Assembly (NCBI GenBank): GCA_944385365.1 | Contig: CALWWW010000011.1 | Span: 1 to 63,091 of the forward strand | Length of the DNA: 63,091 nt | From: an uncultured Oscillospiraceae bacterium | GTDB lineage: Bacteria; Bacillota; Clostridia; Oscillospirales; Oscillospiraceae | Direction of reading: 5' to 3' | Shown: piece after piece, positions 7,492 through 15,564 of the stretch | Numbering within the stretch: the first letter of the stretch is position 1 | How the letters are laid out: each line of letters begins with the position of its first letter | Program-made: the position numbers and the translations under genes | The notes under the pieces: generated by a model | What the model was told of the DNA's origin: nothing | Databases searched by the model: none | Seen by the model: the letters and a program-made list of their open reading frames with translations, nothing else

Positions 7492-7941
7492 ATGCGTTTG
7501 GGAAGCAGCCTGTACCATGCCCGGAAAAAGAGCGGACTGACCCAGGAGGATGTGGCCGAAAAGCTGGGCGTCAGCCGCCAGACCATCTCCAAATGGGAGA
7601 CCGACGAGACGCTGCCCGATATCCGCCAGTCCAAGGGGCTGGCCATGCTCTACCATATGACGCTGGACGAGCTGATCGAATACGACTTCGACGAGCAGCA
7701 GGCCCAGCAGATGATTGACAGCGTCAGCGACGAGGCCCAGGCCCGGATTGACTGGAACAAGGTCTGGAGCAAGAAGTATCCCGTTCTGGGGACGTATCAC
7801 CAGACCGTGCGCATCGACGACTATGCCGCCCCCCTGCGGGAGCTGCTCACCCAGCTGCAAGTGGACTACGGCTACAACCACACCGACGCCCTGTTGGTCC
7901 TCAAAGACATTCTGGCCAGAGTTTGGAAAGGCCAGGTATAA
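7492..7941 (+). CDS. XRE-family transcriptional regulator
   Basis: DNA-binding protein of 149 residues. The Cro/CI-type helix-turn-helix covers residues 1-60 (KKSGLTQEDVAEKLGVSRQTISKWE). It is followed by a linker and an 80-residue C-terminal helical region (WSKKYPVLGTYHQTVRIDDY) that is not recognised. AGGAGG is spaced eight bases from ATG. It stands alone between two terminators, so its target is not evident from context. Confidence 0.87.
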   Translation: MRLGSSLYHARKKSGLTQEDVAEKLGVSRQTISKWETDETLPDIRQSKGLAMLYHMTLDELIEYDFDEQQAQQMIDSVSDEAQARIDWNKVWSKKYPVLGTYHQTVRIDDYAAPLRELLTQLQVDYGYNHTDALLVLKDILARVWKGQV

Positions 7942-7958
7942 CAGTTCCCCTATTCATT

Positions 7959-8008
7959 ACGCCCCCGATTCCGCGCCGGTTCCTTGTACGGCGCAGCGTC
8001 GGGGGCGT
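7959..8008. terminator. Nested hairpin between convergent genes
   Basis: Outer 10 bp stem (7959-7968 with 7999-8008) and inner 6 bp stem (7973-7978 with 7989-7994) between the convergent XRE and DUF2200 genes. There is no long T tract, so it is a probable bidirectional terminator of modest strength. Confidence 0.55.
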
Positions 8009-8022
8009 CGGTGTTGTTTCTG

Positions 8023-8376
8023 TCAATCCGCGGGCAATATCCGGTCCAGGGCCTTGCCTTTTGCCAGATCGTCCACCAGCTTGTCCAGGTAACGGATTTC
8101 CCGCATCAGGGGGTCCTCGATTTCCTCCACCCGGATGCCGCACACCTTGCCGGTAATCCGCGTCCGGTTGGGATGGGGGGCGGGAGCGTTGCGGAAGAAC
8201 TCGCCGTACGTCAGATCGGACTGCTCCATCCGGGCGATGTCCCCGGCGGTATAGCCGGTGAGCCAGGCGGTGACCTGGTCCACCTCCTGCCGGGTCCGGT
8301 CCTTTTTCTCCGCCTTGTTCACCAGCAGCGGATAGAGCTTGGCAAAGGGCATCTGCGTCACATCCATACGGGCCAT
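8023..8376 (-). CDS. DUF2200 family protein
   Basis: Small cytosolic protein of 117 residues matching DUF2200: the LYPLLVNKAEKK start, WLTGY, the APHPNRTRITG motif and the strongly conserved IEDPLMREIRYLDKLVDDLAKG block. No biochemical function is known for the family. It is the last gene of a three-gene minus-strand operon, only 4 nt from the macro-domain gene. Confidence 0.85.
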   Translation of the reverse strand: MARMDVTQMPFAKLYPLLVNKAEKKDRTRQEVDQVTAWLTGYTAGDIARMEQSDLTYGEFFRNAPAPHPNRTRITGKVCGIRVEEIEDPLMREIRYLDKLVDDLAKGKALDRILPAD

Positions 8377-8380
8377 ATGG

Positions 8381-8857
<477 letters not shown>

Positions 8858-8884
8858 GGCGCTGCCTCCCTCCTTTTCATGCAC

Positions 8885-9394
8885 TCAAAAATCGATCTGG
8901 TACGTTTCGTCGATGAGAATATACTCGACACCGTGGTTCCGGCAGGATTCCAGCGTTTGGGCATTGTCCCGCAGCAGCGTTTCCAGCGTGCAGTCCGAAT
9001 CGTCCCCTCGCTGTTCCACAACGTTGGCATACTTCTGAATTTCCGCAAAGTGGCCGCGAATATACGCTTCACTCATGACGAGACAGCGGTATTGTATCTG
9101 TGTGCGGTATTCCTCCGTAAAGTCCCGCTCCCAGTCAAAGGGAATATAGCAGCCCTCCACCGTGAGATTCTGCCGGTTTTCAATGGCCGTTTTGATCATT
9201 TCCCGCACCACCGGCCACAGATATTCCGTCAGGTCCCGGTCGCTGCTCATCGGGGTGAGGGCGGTATAGCCGCTTCGGATCAGGCCCATTTTCAGATGGT
9301 CGATGGAAAGATAGGGATACCCGTACCGCTCCAAAAGCTGCTGGGCCAGGGCGGTTTTCCCCGTATGCGACGCTCCTGCAATCAGAAAAACCAT
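8885..9394 (-). CDS. P-loop NTPase, small kinase type
   Basis: Protein of 169 residues with Walker A GASHTGKTALA near the N-terminus, a substrate-site SIDHLKMG segment and VEGCYIP where adenylate-kinase-like and zeta-toxin-like kinases carry catalytic or Walker B residues. The start at 9394 has GGGAGG upstream and removes 54 implausible residues of the longer frame. First gene of the operon with the macro domain and DUF2200 genes. The phosphorylated substrate is not known. Confidence 0.8.
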   Translation of the reverse strand: MVFLIAGASHTGKTALAQQLLERYGYPYLSIDHLKMGLIRSGYTALTPMSSDRDLTEYLWPVVREMIKTAIENRQNLTVEGCYIPFDWERDFTEEYRTQIQYRCLVMSEAYIRGHFAEIQKYANVVEQRGDDSDCTLETLLRDNAQTLESCRNHGVEYILIDETYQIDF

Positions 9395-9445
9395 TCTGTT
9401 CCCTCCCGGCTGCATGGGCTGCGGTGTCCCGCAGCAGATAGAAGT

Positions 9446-9474
9446 ATCATAGCACATGCGGCCCTGTCTGACAA
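9446..9474 (-). promoter_or_regulatory. Sigma-A promoter of kinase-macro-DUF2200 operon
   Basis: On the minus strand TTGTCA (9469-9474) and TATGAT (9446-9451) are 17 bp apart, about 50 bp before the P-loop gene. It diverges from the tetR promoter 45 bp away. Confidence 0.65.
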
Positions 9475-9515
9475 TCCGGAAGGATACGGCGGCCTCTGTT
9501 CCGCCGAAAACACAC

Positions 9516-9543
9516 TTGACAACGGCTTGAAAGTCCCTATAAT
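9516..9543 (+). promoter_or_regulatory. Consensus sigma-A promoter of tetR gene
   Basis: TTGACA (9516-9521) and TATAAT (9538-9543) are separated by 16 bp. The -10 box runs directly into an operator-like palindrome at 9542-9556, the layout of an autorepressed promoter. Confidence 0.85.
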
Positions 9544-9556
9544 GAACATTGTTCAT
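9542..9556. promoter_or_regulatory. Operator O1 (ATGAAC-ATT-GTTCAT)
   Basis: Perfect inverted repeat with 6 bp arms and 3 bp centre overlapping the -10 and expected start of the tetR promoter. A second copy of the core (TGAAC-N3-GTTCA) lies in front of the downstream membrane protein at 10172, supporting it as the binding site of the encoded repressor. Confidence 0.8.
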
Positions 9557-9570
9557 ATTGAGGTGATCGG

Positions 9571-10128
9571 ATGAATACCATTGTCACATCCAAAGAGGAA
9601 CTTCTGAAAACCAGCCGGGAGCTGATTCAGCGGGAGGGCTGGTCGGCGGTCAATATCCGCTCGGTGGCATCGGCCTGCGGCGTGTCGGTGGGGTCCATTT
9701 ACAACTATTTCGATTCCAAGGCCGCGCTGCTGACCGCCACGGTGGAAAGCGTCTGGTGTGAAATTTTCCACCGGCCCGAAGACGGGGCCGTGTTTCAGGA
9801 CACGCTGGCCTGTCTCACCTGGCTGTATGGTCGGATGGAATCCGGCGGCCAGCAGTACCCCGGATTTTTCAATCTCCATTCCCTGGGCTTTCTGGGGGTA
9901 GACAAGTCCGACGGAAAACGGCGGATGCAGCAGACGTGGCAGCACATCACCGATGGGCTGTGCGCTGTTCTGCGGCGGGATACCAATATCCGGCCCGACG
10001 CCTTTACGGAACAGTTCACGGTGGAACGCTTTGCGGACCTGCTGTTCTCTTTGATGCTGTCGGCGCTGCTGCGGCAGGACTACGACCCCACGACGGTACT
10101 GGAGCTGGTCCGCCGGACCCTCTATTGA
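9571..10128 (+). CDS. TetR/AcrR-family regulator
   Basis: Transcriptional repressor of 185 residues. The N-terminal helix-turn-helix reads NIRSVASACGVSVGSIYNYFDSKAALL (residues about 27-54), typical for TetR. The C-terminal ligand/dimer domain is divergent. It starts at ATG 9571 after GAGGTGAT. The promoter carries operator O1, and the only other copy noticed (O2) lies before the membrane protein gene directly downstream, so it probably represses itself and that gene. The inducer is unknown. Confidence 0.9.
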   Translation: MNTIVTSKEELLKTSRELIQREGWSAVNIRSVASACGVSVGSIYNYFDSKAALLTATVESVWCEIFHRPEDGAVFQDTLACLTWLYGRMESGGQQYPGFFNLHSLGFLGVDKSDGKRRMQQTWQHITDGLCAVLRRDTNIRPDAFTEQFTVERFADLLFSLMLSALLRQDYDPTTVLELVRRTLY

Positions 10129-10160
10129 ATAAAATTCCCACATGGCTGTGGGAATTTTAT
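10129..10160 (+). terminator. Hairpin between tetR and membrane gene
   Basis: Perfect 14 bp stem (10129-10142 with 10147-10160) with TGGC loop, starting A-rich and ending in AATTTTAT. It likely separates the tetR transcript from the downstream gene, which then would use its own O2-controlled promoter. Confidence 0.7.
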
Positions 10161-10171
10161 CTTCCGGAATT

Positions 10172-10184
10172 TGAACAACGTTCA
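10172..10184. promoter_or_regulatory. Operator O2 (TGAAC-AAC-GTTCA)
   Basis: Inverted repeat with the same half-sites and 3 bp spacing as O1, 18 bp upstream of the membrane protein start and just before its ribosome binding site. This suggests regulation of that gene by the adjacent TetR protein. Confidence 0.75.
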
Positions 10185-10202
10185 TTCAAAAGGAGGCTGC
10201 GG

Positions 10203-10910
10203 ATGAAAGTCAAGCGAAACCCCCTGCTGCTTCTGGCCTGTCTGGTATGGAGCGCAGCGGGGTTCAATATCCTGCGCATCGGTCTGCTGGCCTATCCGGC
10301 CTATAGCACTGTGGTGAATTATCTGCTGTCTGTGCTGGTTTTTTCGGTATTTCAGTGGATGATCTTTGGAAAACTGGTGAAAAAACACACGGCCAGAATC
10401 CAGTCCTATGGGGAGGAACGGCACTTTTTCCTGAAGTTTTTTGATGGGAAAGCCTTTGCCATCATGGCGGTGATGATGAGCGGCGGTACAATCATGAAAC
10501 GCTACATGAATACGGCGCTGCTGTACGCCATCCTTGCCATGGTAGGCGGCGTGTTTTATCGGGAATTTACCAAATTCAACAGCTTTACGGCCAAAACCAC
10601 CCTTTCCGTGGTACATACCCATTATTTCCTGCTGGGCATGGTGTTTTTCCTGCTGCTGCTGTTGCTGGAAAAGAGCTTTTCCTTTACCGGCCCGAAGACC
10701 GGCCGGGTGCTGGCGGTCTATCACATCGGTCTGAATCTGACGGCTGTGATGCTGGTGGTCCGGGGCGTGGTCCAGGTGCTGGGCGTCACGCTGTCCGCCG
10801 GTATGAACGCGTCCATCTCCGGCATGGCCGGTATCGGGCATGTCCTGCTGGGCGTCAGCCTGGTGCTGGTGCTTTTGCAGCTCAAGCGCAGTGTCACAGC
10901 CAAGGGCTGA
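10203..10910 (+). CDS. Membrane protein, apparent fusion with C-terminal DUF2871
   Basis: Polytopic membrane protein of 235 residues starting at ATG 10203 after AAGGAGG. Residues about 1-97 contain two membrane helices and a basic loop ending in FAIMAVMMSGG. From about residue 100 (MKRYMNTALLYAILAMVGGVFYREFTKF) the sequence matches the start and whole length of DUF2871, with four membrane helices and a conserved HTHYFLLGM. The internal Met is preceded by a GGCGG-like element, so the second half may once have been a separate gene; a deletion appears to have fused two neighbouring membrane genes. It is probably controlled by the TetR protein through O2. Function unknown; transport or small-molecule resistance is possible. 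Confidence 0.75.
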   Translation: MKVKRNPLLLLACLVWSAAGFNILRIGLLAYPAYSTVVNYLLSVLVFSVFQWMIFGKLVKKHTARIQSYGEERHFFLKFFDGKAFAIMAVMMSGGTIMKRYMNTALLYAILAMVGGVFYREFTKFNSFTAKTTLSVVHTHYFLLGMVFFLLLLLLEKSFSFTGPKTGRVLAVYHIGLNLTAVMLVVRGVVQVLGVTLSAGMNASISGMAGIGHVLLGVSLVLVLLQLKRSVTAKG

Positions 10911-10927
10911 CAATGAACCGTCCCCCC

Positions 10928-10956
10928 TTGCACAACCTCCGCCGCAGCGGTACAAT
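10928..10956 (+). promoter_or_regulatory. Promoter of flavin reductase gene
   Basis: TTGCAC (10928-10933) and TACAAT (10951-10956) with a 17 bp spacer, about 70 bp before the start codon. A GC-rich hairpin (GCGCCGCCGCGGCGC region, 10972-10987) lies in the leader. Confidence 0.6.
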
Positions 10957-11027
10957 GAAGACAGTCTTCCTGCGCCGCCGCGGCGCGGGGACCCGCTGCA
11001 TCATGTCTGAAACAGGAGGTCTTTTCT

Positions 11028-11588
11028 ATGCGTAAAAATTTTGGAGCCAAACCCTGGACCTATCCCCAGCCGGTTTTTATTCTGGCCGCCTACGGTGAGG
11101 ACGGCACGCCCGACGCCATGAACGCGGCCTGGGGCGGCATCAGCGACGACAAGGAACTGTCCATGTGCATCAGCGCCGGGCACAAGACCACGGCCAACAT
11201 TCTGGCCCGCAAGGCGTTCACCGTCAGCATGGCCACGGTGGACCAGCTGGTGGCCTGCGACTATGTGGGCATTGAATCGGGCAACCAGGTCCCCGAAAAG
11301 GTCTCCAAGGCCGGTTGGCACACCACTCCCTCGGAGTTTGTGGACGCGCCCCTCATCGACGAGCTGCCCATGGCTGTGGAATGCCGTCTGGTCAGCTATG
11401 ACCCGGAGAGCTGCCGTCTGGTGGGCGAGATCGTCAACGTCAGCGCCGACGAATCGGTTCTGGACGCCGACGGGAAAATCGACCCGGACAAGCTCCAACC
11501 CATTATTTTCGACCCCATCCACAACGCCTACCGCAAACTGGGCGAAAAGGCCGGCAACGCCTTCCGGGACGGGGCAAAGCTGAAATAA
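11028..11588 (+). CDS. Flavin reductase-like / flavoredoxin domain protein
   Basis: FMN-binding split-barrel protein of 186 residues. PVFILAAYGEDGTPDAMNAAWGGI and LARKAFTVSMA match the flavin reductase-like fold, which uses NAD(P)H or serves as an electron carrier in anaerobes. AGGAGG precedes the ATG. It is a single-gene unit ended by a bidirectional hairpin. The partner protein is unknown. Confidence 0.88.
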   Translation: MRKNFGAKPWTYPQPVFILAAYGEDGTPDAMNAAWGGISDDKELSMCISAGHKTTANILARKAFTVSMATVDQLVACDYVGIESGNQVPEKVSKAGWHTTPSEFVDAPLIDELPMAVECRLVSYDPESCRLVGEIVNVSADESVLDADGKIDPDKLQPIIFDPIHNAYRKLGEKAGNAFRDGAKLK

Positions 11589-11594
11589 GCAGAA

Positions 11595-11628
11595 AAAACG
11601 CGGGACAGTGCTTACTGTTCCGCGTTTT
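11595..11628. terminator. Bidirectional terminator
   Basis: 15 bp stem (11595-11609 with 11614-11628) flanked by A5 and T4 tracts between the convergent flavin reductase and trmD genes. It overlaps the last codons of trmD. Confidence 0.85.
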
Positions 11629-12358
11629 CATCTTCCAGCTCCCGAAGGAGTTTTCTGTCCTCCTTGGAGGACAAATCCAGCTGTTTATACATGTCCGGCC
11701 GCCGCTGCCGCGTCCGGAGAATGGACTGCTTCCGCCGCCACCGGGCCACATTGCCGTGGTGGCCCGACAGGAGGATTTTCGGCACCGATAAGCCGTGCCA
11801 CACCTCGGGCCGGGAATACTGGGGATACTCCAGCAGGCCGTTCCAATGGCTTTCGTCCTCAAAGCATTCCGGGTCTGACAGGACGCCGGGCACCATGCGG
11901 CAGATGCAGTCGGCCACAGCCATGGCCGGAATCTCGCCGCCGGTCAGGACAAAGTCGCCAAGAGAGATTTCCTCGTCCACACATTCATCGAGAAACCGCT
12001 GGTCAATGCCCTCGTAATGGCCGCAGACGAGAATGATGTTCTCCTGTTTCAGCAGTTCCCGCGCCTTCTGCTGATTGAAGGTGGTACCGCAGGGAGACAT
12101 GAAAATCGTATGGACCGGGCCGCCCACCTCGTCGCAGATGTGGGTCCAGCAGTTGTACAGGGGGTCGGCCTGCAATACCGCCCCATGGCCGCCGCCGTAG
12201 GGATAGTCGTCCACCTGGTTCTGCTTGTTGGTGGTGAAGTCCCGAATCTGGTGGGCCTCAATGCGGATAATGTCCCGTTCCTGGGCCCGGCCCAGGATGC
12301 TTTCGTTCATCATGTCCCCTACGGTGTCGGGAAACAGCGTCATGATGTCAATTCTCAT
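11612..12358 (-). CDS. trmD: tRNA (guanine37-N1)-methyltransferase
   Basis: SPOUT-class methyltransferase forming m1G37 in tRNA, 248 residues. The start MRIDIMTLFPD (12358) overlaps the 3' end of rimM by 11 nt. Motifs include the substrate loop PYGGGHGAV, the trefoil knot GHYEGIDQRF and SLGDFVLTGGEIPAMA, and the C-terminal helical domain ending in basic RRPDMYKQL. It is the last gene of the ylxM-ffh-rpsP-khpA-rimM-trmD operon, which joins protein targeting, ribosome assembly and tRNA modification. Confidence 0.97.
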   Translation of the reverse strand: MRIDIMTLFPDTVGDMMNESILGRAQERDIIRIEAHQIRDFTTNKQNQVDDYPYGGGHGAVLQADPLYNCWTHICDEVGGPVHTIFMSPCGTTFNQQKARELLKQENIILVCGHYEGIDQRFLDECVDEEISLGDFVLTGGEIPAMAVADCICRMVPGVLSDPECFEDESHWNGLLEYPQYSRPEVWHGLSVPKILLSGHHGNVARWRRKQSILRTRQRRPDMYKQLDLSSKEDRKLLRELEDENAEQ

Positions 12359-12845
12359 CGGTGCACATTCCCTCAATGAGCTTCACTTTCACGTAGCCCT
12401 CGTCCACATTGACATCCAGCAGGAACTCCTTCACCGCCGGAATCATATAGGAGCGCTGGCCCTTAACCACATAGACGTCGTTGCCGGGCATGGTGAGCAC
12501 ATCCTCCACCTTGCCGATCTCCACGCCGTCAGCCAGCACCGGCAGGCCGATGAGGTCGGCGATAAACACCGCGTCCTCCTCCAGCTCCACCTCGTCCCGG
12601 TCGATGCAGACCACGGTTCCCCGGAGCTTCTGGGCCGCCTCGACGGTATCCACGCCCCGAAGCTTGCACAGCACCACCGACTTGTGGACCCGTGCGCTCT
12701 CCACCTCATAGGCCGTGCCGTTCAGATAAAACGTGTCAAAGTCCACCAGAAATTCCGGGCCGTCGGCCCAGGGGTTGATTTTCACTTCGCCGCGGATGCC
12801 GTGGGTGTTGACAATCTCGCCGGCTTCCAAATACTGCTTGGCCAT
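12348..12845 (-). CDS. rimM: 16S rRNA processing protein RimM
   Basis: Ribosome maturation factor of 165 residues that binds S19 and assists assembly of the 30S head. The N-terminal beta-barrel has GEIVNTHGIRGEVKINPWAD and the C-terminal PRC barrel has IGKVEDVL and YMIPAVKEFLLDVN. The start at 12845 follows AAGGAGG. A structured repeat of about 160 nt separates it from khpA. Confidence 0.96.
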   Translation of the reverse strand: MAKQYLEAGEIVNTHGIRGEVKINPWADGPEFLVDFDTFYLNGTAYEVESARVHKSVVLCKLRGVDTVEAAQKLRGTVVCIDRDEVELEEDAVFIADLIGLPVLADGVEIGKVEDVLTMPGNDVYVVKGQRSYMIPAVKEFLLDVNVDEGYVKVKLIEGMCTDEN

Positions 12846-12899
12846 GGGCCGCCTCCTTAGAATCATTCGTTGTAAGTCTGTCATTCACAATAGCACAAT

Positions 12900-13057
12900 G
12901 CAGGGCCGCACCGCCGGGACCGCTGTCCACAACGAGGATTTTTGTGCCGCAAAAAAGTGCAGCTTCGCAGGAATACTGGATGTATTTCAAGAAGCTGCAC
13001 TGCATTTGTGGTGCAAAAGGGCCGTTGTGGGCTGTGGTCCCGGCGGTAAGGCCCTGC
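12900..13057. repeat. Structured dispersed repeat, copy 1
   Basis: Imperfect palindrome between khpA and rimM. Outer arms GCAGGGC (12900) and GCCCTGC (to 13057) enclose a core of about 98 nt (12930-13027) homologous to copies at 28689-28788 and 57686-57785. The core has arms GTGCAGCTT/AAGCTGCAC, then conserved CGCAG, and an inner helix GGAATAC/GTATTTC. It lies inside an otherwise tight operon and so is co-transcribed with it. Confidence 0.8.
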
Positions 13058-13108
13058 ATAATAAAATGGAAAATGCGTGGCAAACTGCCACGCACGATCC
13101 ATTGGGCC

Positions 13109-13336
13109 TTAATCAACGATCTCGACGGAAACCTTCTGCCCATTGCGCTGGGCAACGGACTTGATGATGGTGCGGATGTCCTTGGCAATGCGGCCCTGAC
13201 GGCCGATGACCTTGCCCATATCCTCGGGGGCCACCCGCAGCTCCAGGACAGTCGTCTCGCCCTCCACCTCAGTGACGGTGACGGCGTCGGGATTGTCCAC
13301 GAGATTTTTTGCCATATAGAGCAAAAGTTCCTTCAT
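13109..13336 (-). CDS. khpA: KH-domain RNA-binding protein KhpA
   Basis: Single KH domain of 75 residues with the RNA-binding GKVIGRQGR (GxxG) loop. KhpA partners with KhpB/Jag in Gram-positive bacteria and influences cell elongation and translation through RNA binding. It lies in the standard position between rpsP and rimM. Confidence 0.94.
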   Translation of the reverse strand: MKELLLYMAKNLVDNPDAVTVTEVEGETTVLELRVAPEDMGKVIGRQGRIAKDIRTIIKSVAQRNGQKVSVEIVD

Positions 13337-13356
13337 ACTGTCGTCTCCTTCGCAGC

Positions 13357-13596
13357 TTACAGTGCGCCGGCCTTCTTCAGCAGAGCCTTGACGGTGTCAG
13401 TGGGCTGAGCACCGTTCTTGATCCACTGCTGAGCCTTCTCCACGTCCACTTCGACGGTGGAAGGAGTGGTCAGGGGATTGTAGGTACCGATCTCCTCGAT
13501 GCAGCGGCCATCACGGGGGCTGCGGGAGTCAGCAACGACGATGCGGTAGAAGGGGTTCTTCTTGGCGCCCATTCTGCGCAGTCTGATCTTCACCAT
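13357..13596 (-). CDS. rpsP: 30S ribosomal protein S16
   Basis: Complete S16 of 79 residues beginning [31 protein letters not shown], which binds 16S rRNA in the 5' domain. AGGTG precedes the ATG, and the gene lies between ffh and khpA as in other Firmicutes. Confidence 0.98.
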   Translation of the reverse strand: MVKIRLRRMGAKKNPFYRIVVADSRSPRDGRCIEEIGTYNPLTTPSTVEVDVEKAQQWIKNGAQPTDTVKALLKKAGAL

Positions 13597-13663
13597 GGGG
13601 ATTCACCTCCAAAAATATCATTGATCTATGGGAAAGGCGGGGAACCGCCCTTTGCCAACGGAA

Positions 13664-15031
13664 TTAGAACGGCAGTCCGGGGAAACCGCCGCCGCCGAAG
13701 CGGCCCATCTTGCCCATGCGCTTGAGTTTCTTTGCCGCGCCGGGACCGGCGAACTGCTTCATCATCTGCTGCATGGCATTGAACTGCTTCAGCAGCCGGT
13801 TGATCTCCTCCACCTTGACGCCGCAGCCGGCGGAAATCCGGCGTTTCCGGCTGTAGTTGAGACAGGAGGGATTGTCGCGTTCATAAGGGGTCATGGAGAG
13901 GATAATGGCCTCCACATGGGCCATGGCCTTTTCATCGATCTGGACATTTTGCAGCGCCGAGGCGTTGACGCCGGGCAGCATACCGAGAATGTCCTGAATG
14001 GGACCCATTTTGCGCATCTGCACCATCTGATCGTAAAAATCAGACAGGGTAAAACTGTTGGAACGGAGTTTTTGCTGCAACTCCTCGGCTTTCTTCTGAT
14101 CCAACGCCTGTTCGGCCTTTTCAATCAGGGAAAGCACGTCGCCCATGCCCAGAATCCGGGAGGCCATGCGGCCGGGATGGAAGGGCTCGATCTGGTCCAG
14201 CTTTTCGCCGGTACCCAAAAAGAGAATGGGCTTGCCGGTGACGGCCTTGACGGACAGGGCCGCGCCGCCTCTGGCGTCGCCGTCCAGCTTGGTCAGCATG
14301 ACGCCGTCGATATCCAGCATCTCATTGAAGGAGGACGCGGCGTTGACGGCGTCCTGGCCGGTCATGGCGTCCACCACCAGGACAATGTCCGTGGGGTTGA
14401 CGGCGGCCTTGATGGCCTTTAGCTCCTCCATGAGGGCTTCGTCGATGTGGAGCCGTCCGGCGGTATCGAGGAAGACCATATCGTTGCCGTGCTTTTCGGC
14501 GTGGGCAACGGCGGCCTTGGCGATTTCCACAGGGTTGGTCTGGCCCATCTCAAAGACGGGAATCTCCAGCTTTTCACCTACCACCTGCAACTGCTTGATG
14601 GCGGCGGGACGGTAGATATCGCAGGCCACCAGCAAGGGCCGCTTGCCCTGCTTCTTGAAATGGCCCGCCAGTTTTGCGCCGTTGGTGGTTTTACCGGCGC
14701 CCTGGAGGCCCACCAGCATGACCACCGTAGGGGGCCGGGAGGAAATCTTGAGCTTTTCGTTTTCGCTGCCCATGAGGGTCGTCAGCTCTTCATTGACGAT
14801 CTTGACGATCATCTGGGCCGGGGTCAGACTCTCCATCACGTCGGCGCCAATGGCCCGCTCGGTGACGGCCTTGACAAAGTCCTTGACCACCTTATAGCTG
14901 ACGTCGGCTTCCAGCAGGGCCAGACGGATTTCCCGCATGGCCTCCTTCACATCGGCCTCGGTGATCCGGCCCTTACCGCGGAGCTTTTTGAACGCGGCAG
15001 AGAGTTTTTCGGTCAAACCTTCAAATGCCAT
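13664..15031 (-). CDS. ffh: Signal recognition particle protein Ffh (SRP54)
   Basis: GTPase of the signal recognition particle, 455 residues. N domain about 1-85. G domain has GLQGAGKTTNGAKLA (G1), DTAGRLH (G3) and TKLDGDARGG (G4). The Met-rich M domain from about 300 has the signal-peptide groove and the SRP RNA-binding helix-turn-helix, where the usual SGSG motif reads ISAGCG. It ends in a Gly/Met-rich tail. It is preceded by ylxM, its usual partner, 3 nt away. Confidence 0.98.
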   Translation of the reverse strand: MAFEGLTEKLSAAFKKLRGKGRITEADVKEAMREIRLALLEADVSYKVVKDFVKAVTERAIGADVMESLTPAQMIVKIVNEELTTLMGSENEKLKISSRPPTVVMLVGLQGAGKTTNGAKLAGHFKKQGKRPLLVACDIYRPAAIKQLQVVGEKLEIPVFEMGQTNPVEIAKAAVAHAEKHGNDMVFLDTAGRLHIDEALMEELKAIKAAVNPTDIVLVVDAMTGQDAVNAASSFNEMLDIDGVMLTKLDGDARGGAALSVKAVTGKPILFLGTGEKLDQIEPFHPGRMASRILGMGDVLSLIEKAEQALDQKKAEELQQKLRSNSFTLSDFYDQMVQMRKMGPIQDILGMLPGVNASALQNVQIDEKAMAHVEAIILSMTPYERDNPSCLNYSRKRRISAGCGVKVEEINRLLKQFNAMQQMMKQFAGPGAAKKLKRMGKMGRFGGGGFPGLPF

Positions 15032-15034
15032 CTG

Positions 15035-15382
15035 CTACTCCTTTATGGTATCCGCCGCCCGGAGAATGTCTCCGGCCAGGGAACGGGTCTTTGCATCGTC
15101 GGATTGGCTCAGCTGCCCGGCGGCGTCGCAGATGACGGCCATGGCCTTTTGCAGCTGTTCTTCCCGGCACCGGCAGCCCAACTTTTCCTCCATATGGCGG
15201 AGCATGGTCTCGGCGCGGGCGATGGAATCGTGGACGCCCTGGCGGCTGATACCCACCTCGGCGGCAATCTCGGCCAAAGAGTAGTCCTGGTTGTAATACA
15301 GGTCGAAGCACTCCCGCTGCTTGTCGGTGAGCAGCTGGCCGTAGTAGTCGTAAAGAAGGGTCATGTTGACGGAATCTTTCAT
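15035..15382 (-). CDS. ylxM: YlxM-type HTH protein (UPF0122)
   Basis: Sigma-region-4-like helix-turn-helix protein of 115 residues (LTDKQRECFDLYYNQDYSLAEIAAEVGISRQGVHDSI). In Firmicutes it is encoded directly before ffh and is thought to act on the SRP pathway rather than as a sigma factor. The start at 15382 was preferred because AAGGAGG lies just upstream. First gene of the operon, driven by the promoter at 15427-15455. Confidence 0.92.
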   Translation of the reverse strand: MKDSVNMTLLYDYYGQLLTDKQRECFDLYYNQDYSLAEIAAEVGISRQGVHDSIARAETMLRHMEEKLGCRCREEQLQKAMAVICDAAGQLSQSDDAKTRSLAGDILRAADTIKE

Positions 15383-15426
15383 GGCGCCTCCTTCTCTGCA
15401 AAGGTCTATCCCTTGACAGCTCACTT

Positions 15427-15455
15427 ACTATACCAGACTTTCTGCCCCCTGTCAA
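15427..15455 (-). promoter_or_regulatory. Sigma-A promoter of the ylxM-trmD operon
   Basis: TTGACA (15450-15455) and TATAGT (15427-15432) on the minus strand, 17 bp apart, about 45 bp before ylxM. Confidence 0.85.
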
Positions 15456-15564
15456 GTAATTTGTTTTACACGAGTTCCCATTTACATCAGGCCGAATTTG
15501 TGTTAACATAATAGTAATTTCCCATTTTCACTGTATGTATTCACAGGAGGTGCGTTTTTTCCCC

